Notes: generated from the sequence alone by a model not told the origin. A stretch of 64,000 nucleotides of DNA from Cronobacter condimenti 1330 (GCF_001277255.1 NZ_CP012264.1:2666001-2730000), one strand, 5' to 3'. Positions 7,841 to 16,928 are shown, counted from the first letter of the stretch. Program-made: numbers and translations.

Positions 7841-9511
7841 CTACCCTTCATGACACACCTGGTTGCGCCCGCCCTGCTTCGCGAGATAGAGCCGGTGGTC
7901 GGCTATCGACTGCAGATGCTCGAAATCGTAATCGCCATCGCGCTGCGCTTCGCTGACGCCGACCGACACGCTGATGCGAATGGTCGTGTCGGGGCGCACC
8001 AGGATCTCCTGACTGTTGATCCGCTGGCGGATACGCTCAGCCACCTGGCGCGCGTCCTCAGAGGCGGTACCTGGCAAGATGATGCAAAACTCTTCGCCGC
8101 CCACGCGTCCGGCCACGTCGTCTGAACGTAGCGTGCGGCTCAACATGCCTGCCGCCCACGTCAGGACTTTGTCTCCCGCCTGATGACCGAAGCGGTCATT
8201 GATGCTTTTGAAATGATCGAGATCGAGCTGAATAACGGAGAACGGCTGTTGCTGTTCATTGCACGCTTTTGCGGCAAGACGCGCGCGTTCAAAGAATGCG
8301 CCGCGGTTAAAAAGCCGGGTGAGCGTGTCATACCAGGCGCGCCACTTTAGCGAGCGCTGCATGGTCAGCATATTGCGCACCATGCCGACAATCACGCGCC
8401 AGGAGATAAACAGCATGGCGGTGAAAAGCAACCACAGCAGGCCAAGCACCATCGCGACTTTGCCAAATTTGCCCTCCGCGCTCTGGGAAAATGTCGTGAC
8501 TTTCACCAGAACACCATCGAAATAGTCCAGCTTCGCCCAGGCGATAAAGCGCGTGTCCATGCGCGCGTCGCCGGCGTTTCCACGCTCCATCTGGCGCGAC
8601 AGTATTGCTTTATCCTGCGCGCTAAACCGCAGCGCAGGATCGATGCCGGACGACGTCGTGGCAATCAGGCTTAACTGGCGATCAAACAGCAGGATTTCAC
8701 CGCCCGCATCGTCATTGCTGAGTGCATTTTTCAGGAAGTCACGCATCGCGCGGATAGGGAAATCCATGGCCAGCACCCCAAACCAGCGCCCCTCATCATC
8801 AAGCGGAATGCTGGCGGTGACGCGCTGCCCTGAAGGCATGCTCAGATCGGCACCGTGCAGCCAGCGCACGCCACGCGCCGGGTTATTGCGTAAGGACTGA
8901 CTCAGAAACCAGCGGCTGCTGACCTGCTGATAATATTGCTCCGGGACGCTTTCATTGCCAAAAAACGGCAGGCTGGTGAGATAAAAGCCGGCGCGGGAGA
9001 CGTAAAAGGTGCGCATTTCCGGGCGCTCACCGCGGCTGTCGGCGATGCTCAGCATATGCCCGAGCGCCAGTGTTGCATTCAGTTCGTTAGGTAAGCGCGC
9101 TTCGTCGCGTTCAAGCAGCGTACTCTGGGCGATAAACTTATCTGACACGCCCTTAATCGGCAGCGCGAGATCGCGCTCTGTCGGCAGCGACCACGCCGAT
9201 TTTGCGCGGTTGGCCTGGAAAGCGGCTATCGCGTTATCGGTTTCCGGCCCGGCTAACAGGTTATGCATGGCATAGCGCATACCTGCGCGGTAAAACAGCA
9301 GTTTATCTACGCTGTATTGCAGGTTACGGTCCATCGCGGTCGCGATGGTATCGAGCTGGTTACGCTGGGAGGAGATAAACGCCTCCTGCAGAATGACGCC
9401 CTCACGCCAGGTCAGTAGTGTGGAGAAGATAAACACGGCGCAAAAGCAGAGGTTGACGACCCGTATGGGATGTTTTGTGCGCCAGCGGCTGATGAGGATC
9501 TTGTCAGGCAC
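7841..9511 (-). CDS. dgcQ: Membrane-bound diguanylate cyclase DgcQ (YedQ)
   Basis: Makes c-di-GMP from two GTP and in Escherichia feeds cellulose production and surface attachment. The 556 residues comprise a first membrane helix (~20-40), a long periplasmic sensor region (~41-350, CHASE7-like), a second helix (~355-378) and a C-terminal GGDEF domain (~400-550). The active site reads GGEEF, a functional variant. An inhibitory I-site RxxD (RSDD) lies five residues before it, so product feedback is expected. It is convergent with yedP. Confidence 0.94.
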   Translation of the reverse strand: MPDKILISRWRTKHPIRVVNLCFCAVFIFSTLLTWREGVILQEAFISSQRNQLDTIATAMDRNLQYSVDKLLFYRAGMRYAMHNLLAGPETDNAIAAFQANRAKSAWSLPTERDLALPIKGVSDKFIAQSTLLERDEARLPNELNATLALGHMLSIADSRGERPEMRTFYVSRAGFYLTSLPFFGNESVPEQYYQQVSSRWFLSQSLRNNPARGVRWLHGADLSMPSGQRVTASIPLDDEGRWFGVLAMDFPIRAMRDFLKNALSNDDAGGEILLFDRQLSLIATTSSGIDPALRFSAQDKAILSRQMERGNAGDARMDTRFIAWAKLDYFDGVLVKVTTFSQSAEGKFGKVAMVLGLLWLLFTAMLFISWRVIVGMVRNMLTMQRSLKWRAWYDTLTRLFNRGAFFERARLAAKACNEQQQPFSVIQLDLDHFKSINDRFGHQAGDKVLTWAAGMLSRTLRSDDVAGRVGGEEFCIILPGTASEDARQVAERIRQRINSQEILVRPDTTIRISVSVGVSEAQRDGDYDFEHLQSIADHRLYLAKQGGRNQVCHEG

Positions 9512-9679
9512 GTCAGACTCCCTGTACTGATAAAGGCTCGACTCAATGAGGCATGGTGAAGGTCAGGCGGCTCAGATAATACCAGGCGGCGCGGATATTA
9601 AAAGTGTGGCCGTATTTTTAGGTATTGTCGCCTGGAAAGCGAAAGGATGTCGTTGATCTTTTGCAGAAAGGGAGGGGAA

Positions 9680-9709
9680 TGAAAACGCCCGGCGCTAAGG
9701 CCGGGCGTT
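9680..9709 (-). terminator. Terminator of yodC
   Basis: AACGCCCGGC and GCCGGGCGTT form a 10-base stem; read on the minus strand it ends in TTTTCATT, immediately after the yodC stop. Confidence 0.75.
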
Positions 9710-9712
9710 ATT

Positions 9713-9895
9713 TCAACGACGCGCTTCGCGAGGCTGTCTTTCACCGGGAAGCAATTCATCTTCACGAAACGCCTCCCGTTGCACGCCATAACCGTCATAC
9801 CAGCGGCACTCGACCATGCCACTGGAATAACCGGTAACGACCATGCGCTGACCGCTGTTTTTGCGCTGAACTTCATCGCTGACCAAAAAGACCAT
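9713..9895 (-). CDS. yodC: YodC family small protein (DUF2158)
   Basis: A 60-residue protein of unknown function. The core GYSSGMVECRWYDGYGVQRE is the DUF2158 signature, a small SH3-like beta fold. The start ATG lies behind AGGAGGCAGTT, a strong ribosome site. Similar in order and length to Escherichia YodC next to dgcQ/yedI. The C-terminal tail is Arg-rich and diverged from Escherichia. Confidence 0.9.
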   Translation of the reverse strand: MVFLVSDEVQRKNSGQRMVVTGYSSGMVECRWYDGYGVQREAFREDELLPGERQPREARR

Positions 9896-9984
9896 AACTG
9901 CCTCCTTTATCAGTGTGAAAACATCCAGAAGATAGTCAACGCGCGCGAGCTTCGCCTGCCATGTCCTGTAAAACAGGAATATTC

Positions 9985-10899
9985 TCAGTGGGCAGCTTTA
10001 CCACGCAGTCGCCCGATAAGCGTGACCACGCCCAGCACCACGGCCCCGATGATAAAGCCCAGCACCATATTCAGTACGGTTGGCATCACCGCCGCGCCAA
10101 TGCCGCCGAGACCCTGCGCCCAGTGTTCGATAGCGTGATGAAGCGGCGTAACGCCATGCACCACAATGCCGCCGCCCACGAGGAACATGGCAATGGTCCC
10201 GAGGATAGTCAGCGCTTTCATCAGCCACGGCGCGGCGACCAGCAACCCTTTCCCCACACCTCGGGCGATAGCCGAACGCTTCTCGGCAAGCCAGTAGCCC
10301 ATGTCGTCAAGCTTCACGATAACGCCGACAATGCCGTAGACACCAAACGTCACCAGAATAGCGATACCGCTTAGCACCAGCACCTGGCTTAACAGCGGCT
10401 CTTCTGCCACGATGCCAAGCGTAATGGCGACAATCTCAGCCGAGAGGATAAAGTCAGTACGCACCGCGCCTTTGACTTTGTCCCGCTCGTAGACTTTCGG
10501 GTCCTGTTTTGCGATAGCGTCGAGACGTTGCTGGCGCTGCTCCGGGGTTTCTTTATGTTTGCGCGCATGCAGGCTGTGCAGCACTTTCTCCACGCCTTCA
10601 AAACACAAAAATGCGCCGCCAACCATCAACAGCGGCGTAATTCCCCAGGGCGCGAAGGCGCTGATGATAAGCGCCAGCGGCACCAGAATCAGTTTATTGA
10701 GCAGCGAACCTTTCGCAACCGCCCAGACGACCGGCAGCTCGCGATTGGCGCGCACGCCGGTGACCTGCTGCGCGTTAAGGGAGAGATCGTCGCCCAGCAC
10801 CCCTGCGGTCTTCTTTGCTGCCACTTTTCCCATCATTGAGACATCGTCCAGCAGCGTGGCGATATCATCCAGCAGCGTTAATAAACTACTTCCGGCCAA
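9985..10899 (-). CDS. yedI: YedI family inner-membrane protein (DUF808), TTG start
   Basis: DUF808 membrane protein of about 304 residues; role unknown. It has about seven membrane segments and conserved blocks DDIATLLDDVSMMGK, LGDDLSLNAQQV and FLVGGGIVVHG. The conserved N-terminus (M)AGSSLLTLLDD begins at a TTG codon at 10899, preceded by AAGGAATG at good spacing. The only upstream ATG/GTG-type starts would add about 24 unconserved residues. It is divergent from yedA. No function should be assigned beyond membrane location. Confidence 0.9.
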   Translation of the reverse strand: MAGSSLLTLLDDIATLLDDVSMMGKVAAKKTAGVLGDDLSLNAQQVTGVRANRELPVVWAVAKGSLLNKLILVPLALIISAFAPWGITPLLMVGGAFLCFEGVEKVLHSLHARKHKETPEQRQQRLDAIAKQDPKVYERDKVKGAVRTDFILSAEIVAITLGIVAEEPLLSQVLVLSGIAILVTFGVYGIVGVIVKLDDMGYWLAEKRSAIARGVGKGLLVAAPWLMKALTILGTIAMFLVGGGIVVHGVTPLHHAIEHWAQGLGGIGAAVMPTVLNMVLGFIIGAVVLGVVTLIGRLRGKAAH

Positions 10900-11077
10900 A
10901 ATTTCATTCCTTCGTGTTGTGATTCTGGAGTGGTAAGTATGGAGCAAAAGCCTGGGCCCTGAAACTACCACCTTCTGTCAACGCAAAATTAACTTAAGTG
11001 AAACAATTAAAAACCTCGCCTGCGCAATAATTTTAGCGTTCACTATAAGCGTTCTTTATTTTGCGTGGTGAGGGAGT

Positions 11078-11989
11078 ATGCGTTTCGGTCGTGTTTTACC
11101 GCTGTTGGGCGCGCTGTTTGCGCTGTATATCATCTGGGGTTCCACCTATTTTGCCATTGCTGTCGGCGTGAAGAGCTGGCCGCCGTTTATGATGGCGGGC
11201 GTGCGTTTTCTCTGTGCAGGCGTGCTCCTGCTCTGTTTCCTGCTGCTGACCGGTCATAAGCTTCCAGCGCGGCGTCCAATGCTAAACGCGGCGCTGATAG
11301 GCGTTCTGCTGCTGGCGGTGGGCAACGGTTTCGTCACGGTCGCTGAACATCAGCATGTGCCGTCCGGCATCGCCGCCGTCATGGTGGCGACCGTTCCGCT
11401 TTTCGCCCTTGTTTTCAGCCGCGTGTTTGGTATTCAGACCCGCAAGCTTGAATGGCTGGGTGTTGCCATCGGCCTTGCGGGCATCGTGCTGCTCAACAGC
11501 GGCGGTAACCTCAACGGCAATCCGTGGGGCGCACTGCTGATTCTGATTGGTTCGTTAAGCTGGGCATTTGGCTCGGTATACGGCTCGCGTATTGAACTGC
11601 CTACCGGCATGATGGCGGGCGCGATTGAGATGCTGGCGGCGGGTCTGGTGCTGATCGTCGCCTCGAGGCTGACCGGCGAGACGCTAACCGCAATGCCCGA
11701 TCTGTCTGGCTTCCTGGCGGTCGGCTACCTTACGCTGTTTGGCTCGGTTATCGCGATTAATGCCTATATGTATCTCATCCGTAACGTCTCGCCTGCCGTC
11801 GCCACCAGCTATGCCTATGTCAACCCGGTGGTCGCGGTGTTGCTCGGCACCGGGTTTGGCGGCGAGAGTCTCTCCTCCATCGAATGGGTTGCGCTTGGCG
11901 TGATTATTGTCGCGGTTCTGCTGGTAACGCTCGGTAAATATCTGCTGCCGGCAAAGCCTGTCGTGACGCCCTGCCCGATTGAGAAATAG
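11078..11989 (+). CDS. yedA: EamA/DMT-family transporter YedA
   Basis: Probable amino-acid or metabolite exporter of the drug/metabolite transporter superfamily. It has 303 residues with ten predicted membrane segments in two EamA repeats (~8-140 and ~150-290). Family marks include IIWGSTYF near residue 18, VPSGIAAVMVATVPLF and SPAVATSYAYVNPVVAVLLG. It is nearly collinear with Escherichia YedA. The gene ends only 3 bases before the convergent vsr. The substrate is not established from sequence. Confidence 0.92.
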   Translation: MRFGRVLPLLGALFALYIIWGSTYFAIAVGVKSWPPFMMAGVRFLCAGVLLLCFLLLTGHKLPARRPMLNAALIGVLLLAVGNGFVTVAEHQHVPSGIAAVMVATVPLFALVFSRVFGIQTRKLEWLGVAIGLAGIVLLNSGGNLNGNPWGALLILIGSLSWAFGSVYGSRIELPTGMMAGAIEMLAAGLVLIVASRLTGETLTAMPDLSGFLAVGYLTLFGSVIAINAYMYLIRNVSPAVATSYAYVNPVVAVLLGTGFGGESLSSIEWVALGVIIVAVLLVTLGKYLLPAKPVVTPCPIEK

Positions 11990-11992
11990 CGC

Positions 11993-12490
11993 CTAACCGG
12001 CGGGCGGCGCAGGCCGCTCGTCATCCAGGGCATGAATGCCCTGGATATCTATCTGCGCATACGCCCCGCCACTGCAAATCCACTCCTCCAGCCGCTCGGC
12101 AAGCGCCGCATCAGAGAGCTTCTCGCGCCCGCGCAATGCACATTCCCAGACCAGCAACACGCGCCAGCCTTCTGCGCGCAGCGTCGCGACGTCGCGCTTA
12201 TCGCGCGCCACGTTTTTGCCGATTTTATCGAGCCAGAAGTCAGTGCGCGTGGCAGGCACTTTAAAGAGATAACAGTTGTGGTGATGCCAGAAACAGCCGT
12301 GCGTGAAGATAACGCAGCGGTAATCATCGAGCACGAAATCAGGACGTCCTGCGAGTGCGGCATCCTGTACGCGAAAGGTAAAGCCGCGCTCGGTCAACAG
12401 CGCGGCGAGCCGCTTTTCAATGGCGGTATCGCGGGTGCCGATAGCGCGCATGTTTTTACTGCGGATGGCTTTACTATGTACGTCCGCCAT
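11993..12490 (-). CDS. vsr: Very-short-patch mismatch repair endonuclease Vsr
   Basis: Nicks 5' of the T in T:G mismatches within CCWGG-type sites, which arise when Dcm-made 5-methylcytosine deaminates. The 165-residue product has the family core GRPDFVLDDYRCVIFTHGC and the metal/zinc region CFWHHHNCY, then WECALRG. The start at 12490 (MADVHSKAIRSKNMRAIGT) matches Escherichia. It overlaps the end of dcm by 17 bases in another frame, as in Escherichia, which couples repair to methylation. Confidence 0.97.
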   Translation of the reverse strand: MADVHSKAIRSKNMRAIGTRDTAIEKRLAALLTERGFTFRVQDAALAGRPDFVLDDYRCVIFTHGCFWHHHNCYLFKVPATRTDFWLDKIGKNVARDKRDVATLRAEGWRVLLVWECALRGREKLSDAALAERLEEWICSGGAYAQIDIQGIHALDDERPAPPAG

Positions 12491-13919
12491 CTGATGTCTC
12501 CAGGCGCAGGCGCACCGCTGCATCAATGCGCGGACGCAATAGCTGTGCGACCGCCGCAAAAGCGGGAACGACGACCGAATTGCCGAACTGCCGGTACGCC
12601 TGGGTATCGGAAACCGGGATACGGAACGCATGGCCCTGTGGCGCCTCAAAGCCCATCAGGCGCGCGCATTCGCGTGGCGTCAGGCGGCGCGGACGACGCT
12701 GCTGGTTGGTCGCATCATCAAAGTCTTGCTCACCTCGCGCTTTATCCCAGCCGCGGTCGATTAAAATCTCCGCGCCGTCTTTGTAGTAACGCGCCGAGAG
12801 CGTACGCGCCACGCTGGCGGGGTTTTGCGGGTCGACCAGCCCGTAGCCGAACCCGTTGCCCTTCGCCTGATGTTTCTGGGCGTAGCGGTAGAGGTATTTC
12901 CAGAGCGTCGGGGTTAGCACATAGCGGGCATCCACTGTCGGGTCGAGCAGTTCACCGAACGCCGGACGACGCGCCGGATAAAATTCCGGCAGCGCGCGCA
13001 GCGTAAAACCCTCGTGCAGTTGCAGATCGCGACGAAAACCGACCAGCACGATACGCTCGCGGTGCTGCGGCAGGAAATGTTTGCCATCAATGATTTTCGG
13101 ATCGTCCGGGCCCATTTCTCTGGCATCGGCCACTTCATAACCCAGTTCATCCAGCGTCTGCATGATGATGCGAAACGTGTTGCCTTTATCGTGGCTTTTG
13201 AGATTTTTGACGTTTTCCAGCACAAAAATAGCGGGCTGGCGGGCGGCAATAATGCGCACCACATCGAAAAAGAGCGTGCCCTGGGTTTCGCAGGCAAAAC
13301 CGTGCGCGCGGCCCAGCGCGTTTTTCTTCGACACGCCGGCCAGCGAAAATGGCTGACACGGAAAGCCTGCCAGCAATACGTCATGCTGAGGAATGCTGGC
13401 GCGAATATGCTCGGCGGCGGCCTCATCGCTCACATCAGGCTGGTGGCTTAACGTGACGTCGCGGATATCCTCATTGAACTGATGCTGCTGCGGGTCGCAA
13501 TACCAGTTGGCTTTATAGGTGCGCACCGCGTGTTTGTTCCACTCGCTGGTAAACACGCACTGGCCGCCCGCGGCTTCAAACCCGCTGCGGATACCGCCGA
13601 TACCGGCGAAAAGATCGATAAAGCGAAAGGCGTAGTGCGGATGATGGCGCGGCGGTGTCGGGAGCAGCGCCACGAGGCGGCGATACTCGCCCGCACTCAG
13701 GCGCGCACCGTCGGCGTTTAGCTGCTGGCGTTTAAGCCTGGCGCGGCTCCAGCGTTTGTCGCCCACGTCGTTTAATATAGCCACCAGCGTTTTGGTGTCG
13801 TAAATCTCCTGCACTTTTTGCAGCAGCGCGTGTGCGCTCAGCCCAGAGGCGCCGTGACCCTCTGCGCCCGCCAGTACGTCCTCAATAACAGAATGATTTT
13901 CGAGCATTGCGTTAGCCAT
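12474..13919 (-). CDS. dcm: DNA cytosine-5 methyltransferase Dcm
   Basis: Methylates the inner C of CCWGG (specificity inferred from Escherichia Dcm). Ordered C5-MTase motifs are visible: I RFIDLFAGIGGIRSGFE, IV GFPCQPFSL with the catalytic Cys, VI ENVKNL, VIII QHRERIVLVGF, then the target-recognition region and motifs IX-X with RLTPRECARLMGFE and YRQFGNSVVVP. About 481 residues, close to the family norm. The start is uncertain between ATG at 13919 and 13907, as neither has a strong ribosome site. Co-transcribed with vsr. Confidence 0.96.
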   Translation of the reverse strand: MANAMLENHSVIEDVLAGAEGHGASGLSAHALLQKVQEIYDTKTLVAILNDVGDKRWSRARLKRQQLNADGARLSAGEYRRLVALLPTPPRHHPHYAFRFIDLFAGIGGIRSGFEAAGGQCVFTSEWNKHAVRTYKANWYCDPQQHQFNEDIRDVTLSHQPDVSDEAAAEHIRASIPQHDVLLAGFPCQPFSLAGVSKKNALGRAHGFACETQGTLFFDVVRIIAARQPAIFVLENVKNLKSHDKGNTFRIIMQTLDELGYEVADAREMGPDDPKIIDGKHFLPQHRERIVLVGFRRDLQLHEGFTLRALPEFYPARRPAFGELLDPTVDARYVLTPTLWKYLYRYAQKHQAKGNGFGYGLVDPQNPASVARTLSARYYKDGAEILIDRGWDKARGEQDFDDATNQQRRPRRLTPRECARLMGFEAPQGHAFRIPVSDTQAYRQFGNSVVVPAFAAVAQLLRPRIDAAVRLRLETSDGGRT

Positions 13920-13967
13920 ACAGAACGGATATCTGACAGAGTAACACACTTTCGCGCGGGGCTGCGG

Positions 13968-14666
13968 TTAAGGCGTCACCTGGATAAAGCGGCGCATGAC
14001 CTCTTCATCAAGCTCGCAGTAATCGCCTTTCAGCTCAGCGCACAACTTGGCCATATAGTGAACAAGAAAATCGGCGTTGTGGCGCGCAAGCGCCCTGCCC
14101 GCCTCGGTTTGCATGGTGTCGGGCAGCGTAAGGAGCTTTTTCTGGAAGTGATCGAGCGCCCAGGCGGTGTCATCGAGTTCCCGGTTGCACGCGAGCGGAT
14201 CTTCGCTGTCAAAGAGCGCGCGGCCAAGCGCGCCAGAGACATAAAAGACGCGCGCAAGACCAATCGCGCCGAGCGATTCCAGCCGGTCGGCATCCTGCAC
14301 GATCTTCGCCTCCAGCGTGCCAGGCGCGATCCCGGCGCTGAAGCTGTGCGCACGCACGGCATGCGCCACGGCGTCATAGTCTTCATGCGGAAAATCGGGA
14401 AAATGCGTTTCAAGAATGTGCAGCGTCTCTTGCGCCGCGAGCGTCGAGGCCAGGTGCCGCTGCGGGTGGTTTTTCGGGAGATTGACGATATCGTGGAAAT
14501 AACAGGCGGTCAGCACCACCAGACGGTTAGCCTCACTCCCCGTCATGATCTGCTGAGCGGTTTTCCAGACGCGGCGAAAATGCGCGACATCATGGGCTTT
14601 ATCATCCTGATTCCAGCTTTGATGCAGCCAGTCTTCAAAACGCTGCTGCCAGTGGGTTAGCGACAT
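13968..14666 (-). CDS. yedJ: HD-domain phosphohydrolase YedJ
   Basis: Putative metal-dependent phosphohydrolase of 232 residues. HD-type metal ligands are visible in AHDVAHFRRV, CYFHDIVNL and VQDADRLESLG. The start at 14666 is preferred to a longer frame because AAAAGGAGTCTCT precedes it. The substrate is unknown; relatives act on nucleotides or phosphoesters. It lies upstream of dcm in the same direction, with 48 bases between them. Confidence 0.9.
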   Translation of the reverse strand: MSLTHWQQRFEDWLHQSWNQDDKAHDVAHFRRVWKTAQQIMTGSEANRLVVLTACYFHDIVNLPKNHPQRHLASTLAAQETLHILETHFPDFPHEDYDAVAHAVRAHSFSAGIAPGTLEAKIVQDADRLESLGAIGLARVFYVSGALGRALFDSEDPLACNRELDDTAWALDHFQKKLLTLPDTMQTEAGRALARHNADFLVHYMAKLCAELKGDYCELDEEVMRRFIQVTP

Positions 14667-15332
14667 AGAGACTCCTTTTGCGCAGGTCAACCAGATTTGC
14701 TTTTGTAATGCAGATCACAAAATTAGCATGCTTCAGGCACACTTGCGCGATCTGTTCTTTACGCGATGCAGTAAAACCTCAAGCGCGTTTTTCCTGACGC
14801 GACCAGACACACGCGCCTTTTTTATTTAGCCGATGAATATTCTATTTCAATGACACTGCGGAAAATCCATTTTTATCGGTTCACGTTTGACGTATTTTAT
14901 TTTCATCAAGACCGAAGGCGGATTTGTCCGTCTCGCCAGCTGAACGAGCCATCGCTCTTTTTTCCTAAAATTAATTATCAAAATAATAATTAACAGAGAA
15001 ACGATATGTTATTTGTCAGGCTCGAAAACTCCCCTGACCATGAGAAGCCATATCCACCCCAGCCCAGACGCAGCGCGCCTTTTGCGTCTACTAACTCCAT
15101 GACCGCCTCATCATGCCGCGCATAATTTCACGCTAAACTTATAGATAAAAATAATATTTACAATACACAGATAGGCAACCCGAATAATTAAATACCGTCC
15201 GTAAGCTGCACCATAAAATAGCTTTTGTGGCGTTTTTTCATTCTGTTAATATGCGTGCCGCGGAAGCGATTCCCGCCTGTTATTTATTGATACCATTCAT
15301 TTACATTATTTATGACGATAAGGAAATTGATA
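14667..15332. other. Long AT-rich region upstream of the porin gene
   Basis: About 660 bases without a credible gene. The A+T content rises strongly from about 14820 to 15330, as in the H-NS-silenced upstream regions of quiescent porins such as ompS1 (known for Salmonella; inference here). It must hold the porin promoter and possibly OmpR sites. The ribosome site AAGGAA at 15320-15325 serves the porin. Confidence 0.55.
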
Positions 15333-16457
15333 ATGAAAAGAAAAGCACTGGCACTGGTTGTACCCGCATTATTGCTCGCAGGCGTCACCCATGCGGCGGA
15401 GATTTATAATAAAGACGGTAATAAACTGGATCTGTTTGGCAAAGTCGACGCACGCCATACCTTCTCTGAGAACCCGGGCGATGACGGCGACGGCACCTAT
15501 ATGGAATTCGGTTTCAAAGGCGAAACCCAAATCAACGCTGAACTGACCGGCTATGGCATGTGGAACTATAAAATCATGGCCAACAGCCCGGAGGACAGCA
15601 ATACCTCCTATAACAAACTGGCGTATGCCGGTCTGAAATATGGCGACTACGGCTCATTTGACTATGGCCGTAACTACGGCGTCATTTATGACGTCGAAGC
15701 CTGGACCGATATGCTGCCGGTGTTCGGCGGCGATTCCTACACCTACAGCGACAACTATATGGTTGGCCGCGGCAACGGCATGGCGACTTACCGCAACACG
15801 GATTTCTTCGGTCTGGTCGATGGCCTGAATTTCGCGCTGCAGTACCAGGGCAATAATGAAGACGACGGCAACGGCAACGAAGGCACCGCGGGCGGTCATG
15901 GCGTGCAGACGCAAAACGGCGACGGTTTTGGCCTTTCCACGACCTACGATTTCGGCATGGGCTTTAGCGCATCCGCCGCGTATTCCACCGCCGATCGTAC
16001 CGCAAAACAGGTTAACCTTGGCCGTGGCGACTCGATTGTGGCAGGCGGCGATCGCGCGGAGGCCTGGGCGATGGGCCTGAAATATGACGCCAACCAGCTT
16101 TATCTCGCTGCAACCTATGCAGAAACCCGCAACATGACGCCCTACGGCGACACCATTGCGATTGCTAACAACACGCAAAACATCGAAATCGTCGCGCAGT
16201 ATCAGTTCGATTTCGGCCTGCGTCCGTCACTGGCGTATCTGCAATCCCGCGGCAACGATCTGTGGTATGCCGGTAAATACCAGGACAACGACCTGGTGAA
16301 ATACGCAGATGTTGGCGCCAGCTGGTATCTTGGCAAAAATTTCCTCACCTATGTTGATTACAAAATCAACCTGCTGGATGAAGACGATAGCTTCTATAAA
16401 GACAACGGTATCGCGACCGACGACATCCTCGGCATCGGCATGGTGTACCAGTTCTGA
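15333..16457 (+). CDS. OmpS1/OmpC-type outer-membrane porin
   Basis: General trimeric diffusion porin of 374 residues. A signal peptide (~1-21, ending VTHA) is followed by AEIYNKDGNKLDLFGKVDARH and the family's C-terminal Phe (MVYQF) recognised by the BAM machinery. It sits where Salmonella has ompS1 and Escherichia the decayed yedS, and the C-terminal text NGIATDDILGIGMVYQF supports that group. Constriction loop L3 reads MLPVFGGDS, while OmpC/OmpF have PEFGG; the acidic Glu of the eyelet is Val here, which should change charge selectivity. The start ATG is at 15333. Confidence 0.9.
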   Translation: MKRKALALVVPALLLAGVTHAAEIYNKDGNKLDLFGKVDARHTFSENPGDDGDGTYMEFGFKGETQINAELTGYGMWNYKIMANSPEDSNTSYNKLAYAGLKYGDYGSFDYGRNYGVIYDVEAWTDMLPVFGGDSYTYSDNYMVGRGNGMATYRNTDFFGLVDGLNFALQYQGNNEDDGNGNEGTAGGHGVQTQNGDGFGLSTTYDFGMGFSASAAYSTADRTAKQVNLGRGDSIVAGGDRAEAWAMGLKYDANQLYLAATYAETRNMTPYGDTIAIANNTQNIEIVAQYQFDFGLRPSLAYLQSRGNDLWYAGKYQDNDLVKYADVGASWYLGKNFLTYVDYKINLLDEDDSFYKDNGIATDDILGIGMVYQF

Positions 16458-16480
16458 CCGCTTTTGCCCCTCTGGCTTAC

Positions 16481-16510
16481 AGGCCCGCCACGTGCGGGCC
16501 TTTTTATTTT
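16481..16510 (+). terminator. Porin terminator
   Basis: AGGCCCGC and GCGGGCCT form an 8-base stem with a five-base loop, followed by TTTTTATTTTT. Confidence 0.85.
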
Positions 16511-16580
16511 TAGCGTTCTTCACATGCCCACTCACTCTGCGCTTTACCGGATGCCAGCCGGGCGCTATAGTGTGCCGGGA

Positions 16581-16596
16581 CTGTATATATATCCAT
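16581..16596 (+). promoter_or_regulatory. LexA (SOS) box candidate
   Basis: CTGTATATATATCCAT resembles the LexA operator CTGT-N8-ACAG and is close to the imperfect dinI operator (CTGTATAAATAACCAG in Escherichia). It lies 16 bases before a DinI-family gene, so SOS control is likely. Confidence 0.65.
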
Positions 16597-16611
16597 ACTG
16601 TGGAGTTTTCC

Positions 16612-16851
16612 ATGTTTGTTGAACTGGTTTATGACAAACGCAATGTCGCAGGCTTGCCCGGCGCGCGCGAAATTATTCTCGATGAGCTGACCCGCCGCGT
16701 ACACCGCATCTTCCCGGATGCTGAGGTGCGCGTGAAACCGATGCAGGCGAATGGCCTCAATTCGGACGCCAGTAAAAGCGATCGCGAAAAGCTGAACCGC
16801 ATGCTCGAAGAGATGTTCGAAGAAGCTGATATGTGGCTGGTCAACGAATAA
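16612..16851 (+). CDS. DinI-family protein
   Basis: A 79-residue relative of DinI and Salmonella MsgA. DinI stabilises RecA filaments and inhibits LexA and UmuD self-cleavage. The sequence has the DinI fold pattern: MFVELVYDK beta strand, a helix with REIILDELTRRVHRIFPD, VRVKPMQANGLN, and an acidic C-terminal helix rich in Glu (REKLNRMLEEMFEEAD), the part that contacts RecA. The start is at 16612, immediately after a LexA-like site. The gene is an orphan between the porin and the zinc-ribbon gene. It may be DinI-like rather than the main dinI. Confidence 0.88.
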   Translation: MFVELVYDKRNVAGLPGAREIILDELTRRVHRIFPDAEVRVKPMQANGLNSDASKSDREKLNRMLEEMFEEADMWLVNE

Positions 16852-16864
16852 AAGCGAGCAAAAG

Positions 16865-16886
16865 GCCCGCTCGCGGCGGGCTTTTT
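16865..16886 (+). terminator. Terminator after the DinI-family gene
   Basis: GCCCGC and GCGGGC form a 6-base stem followed by TTTTT. Confidence 0.8.
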
Positions 16887-16928
16887 ACTGGCGGGCGGCG
16901 CGCTCTGCTGCTATCAGACATGATTGCC

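Noticed and set aside
12032..13006. 324-codon open frame on the plus strand
   Set aside because: It runs antisense to vsr and dcm and has no recognisable product or suitable start; both minus-strand genes are clear.
13818..14660. 280-codon open frame on the plus strand
   Set aside because: Antisense to dcm and yedJ; a high-GC shadow frame.
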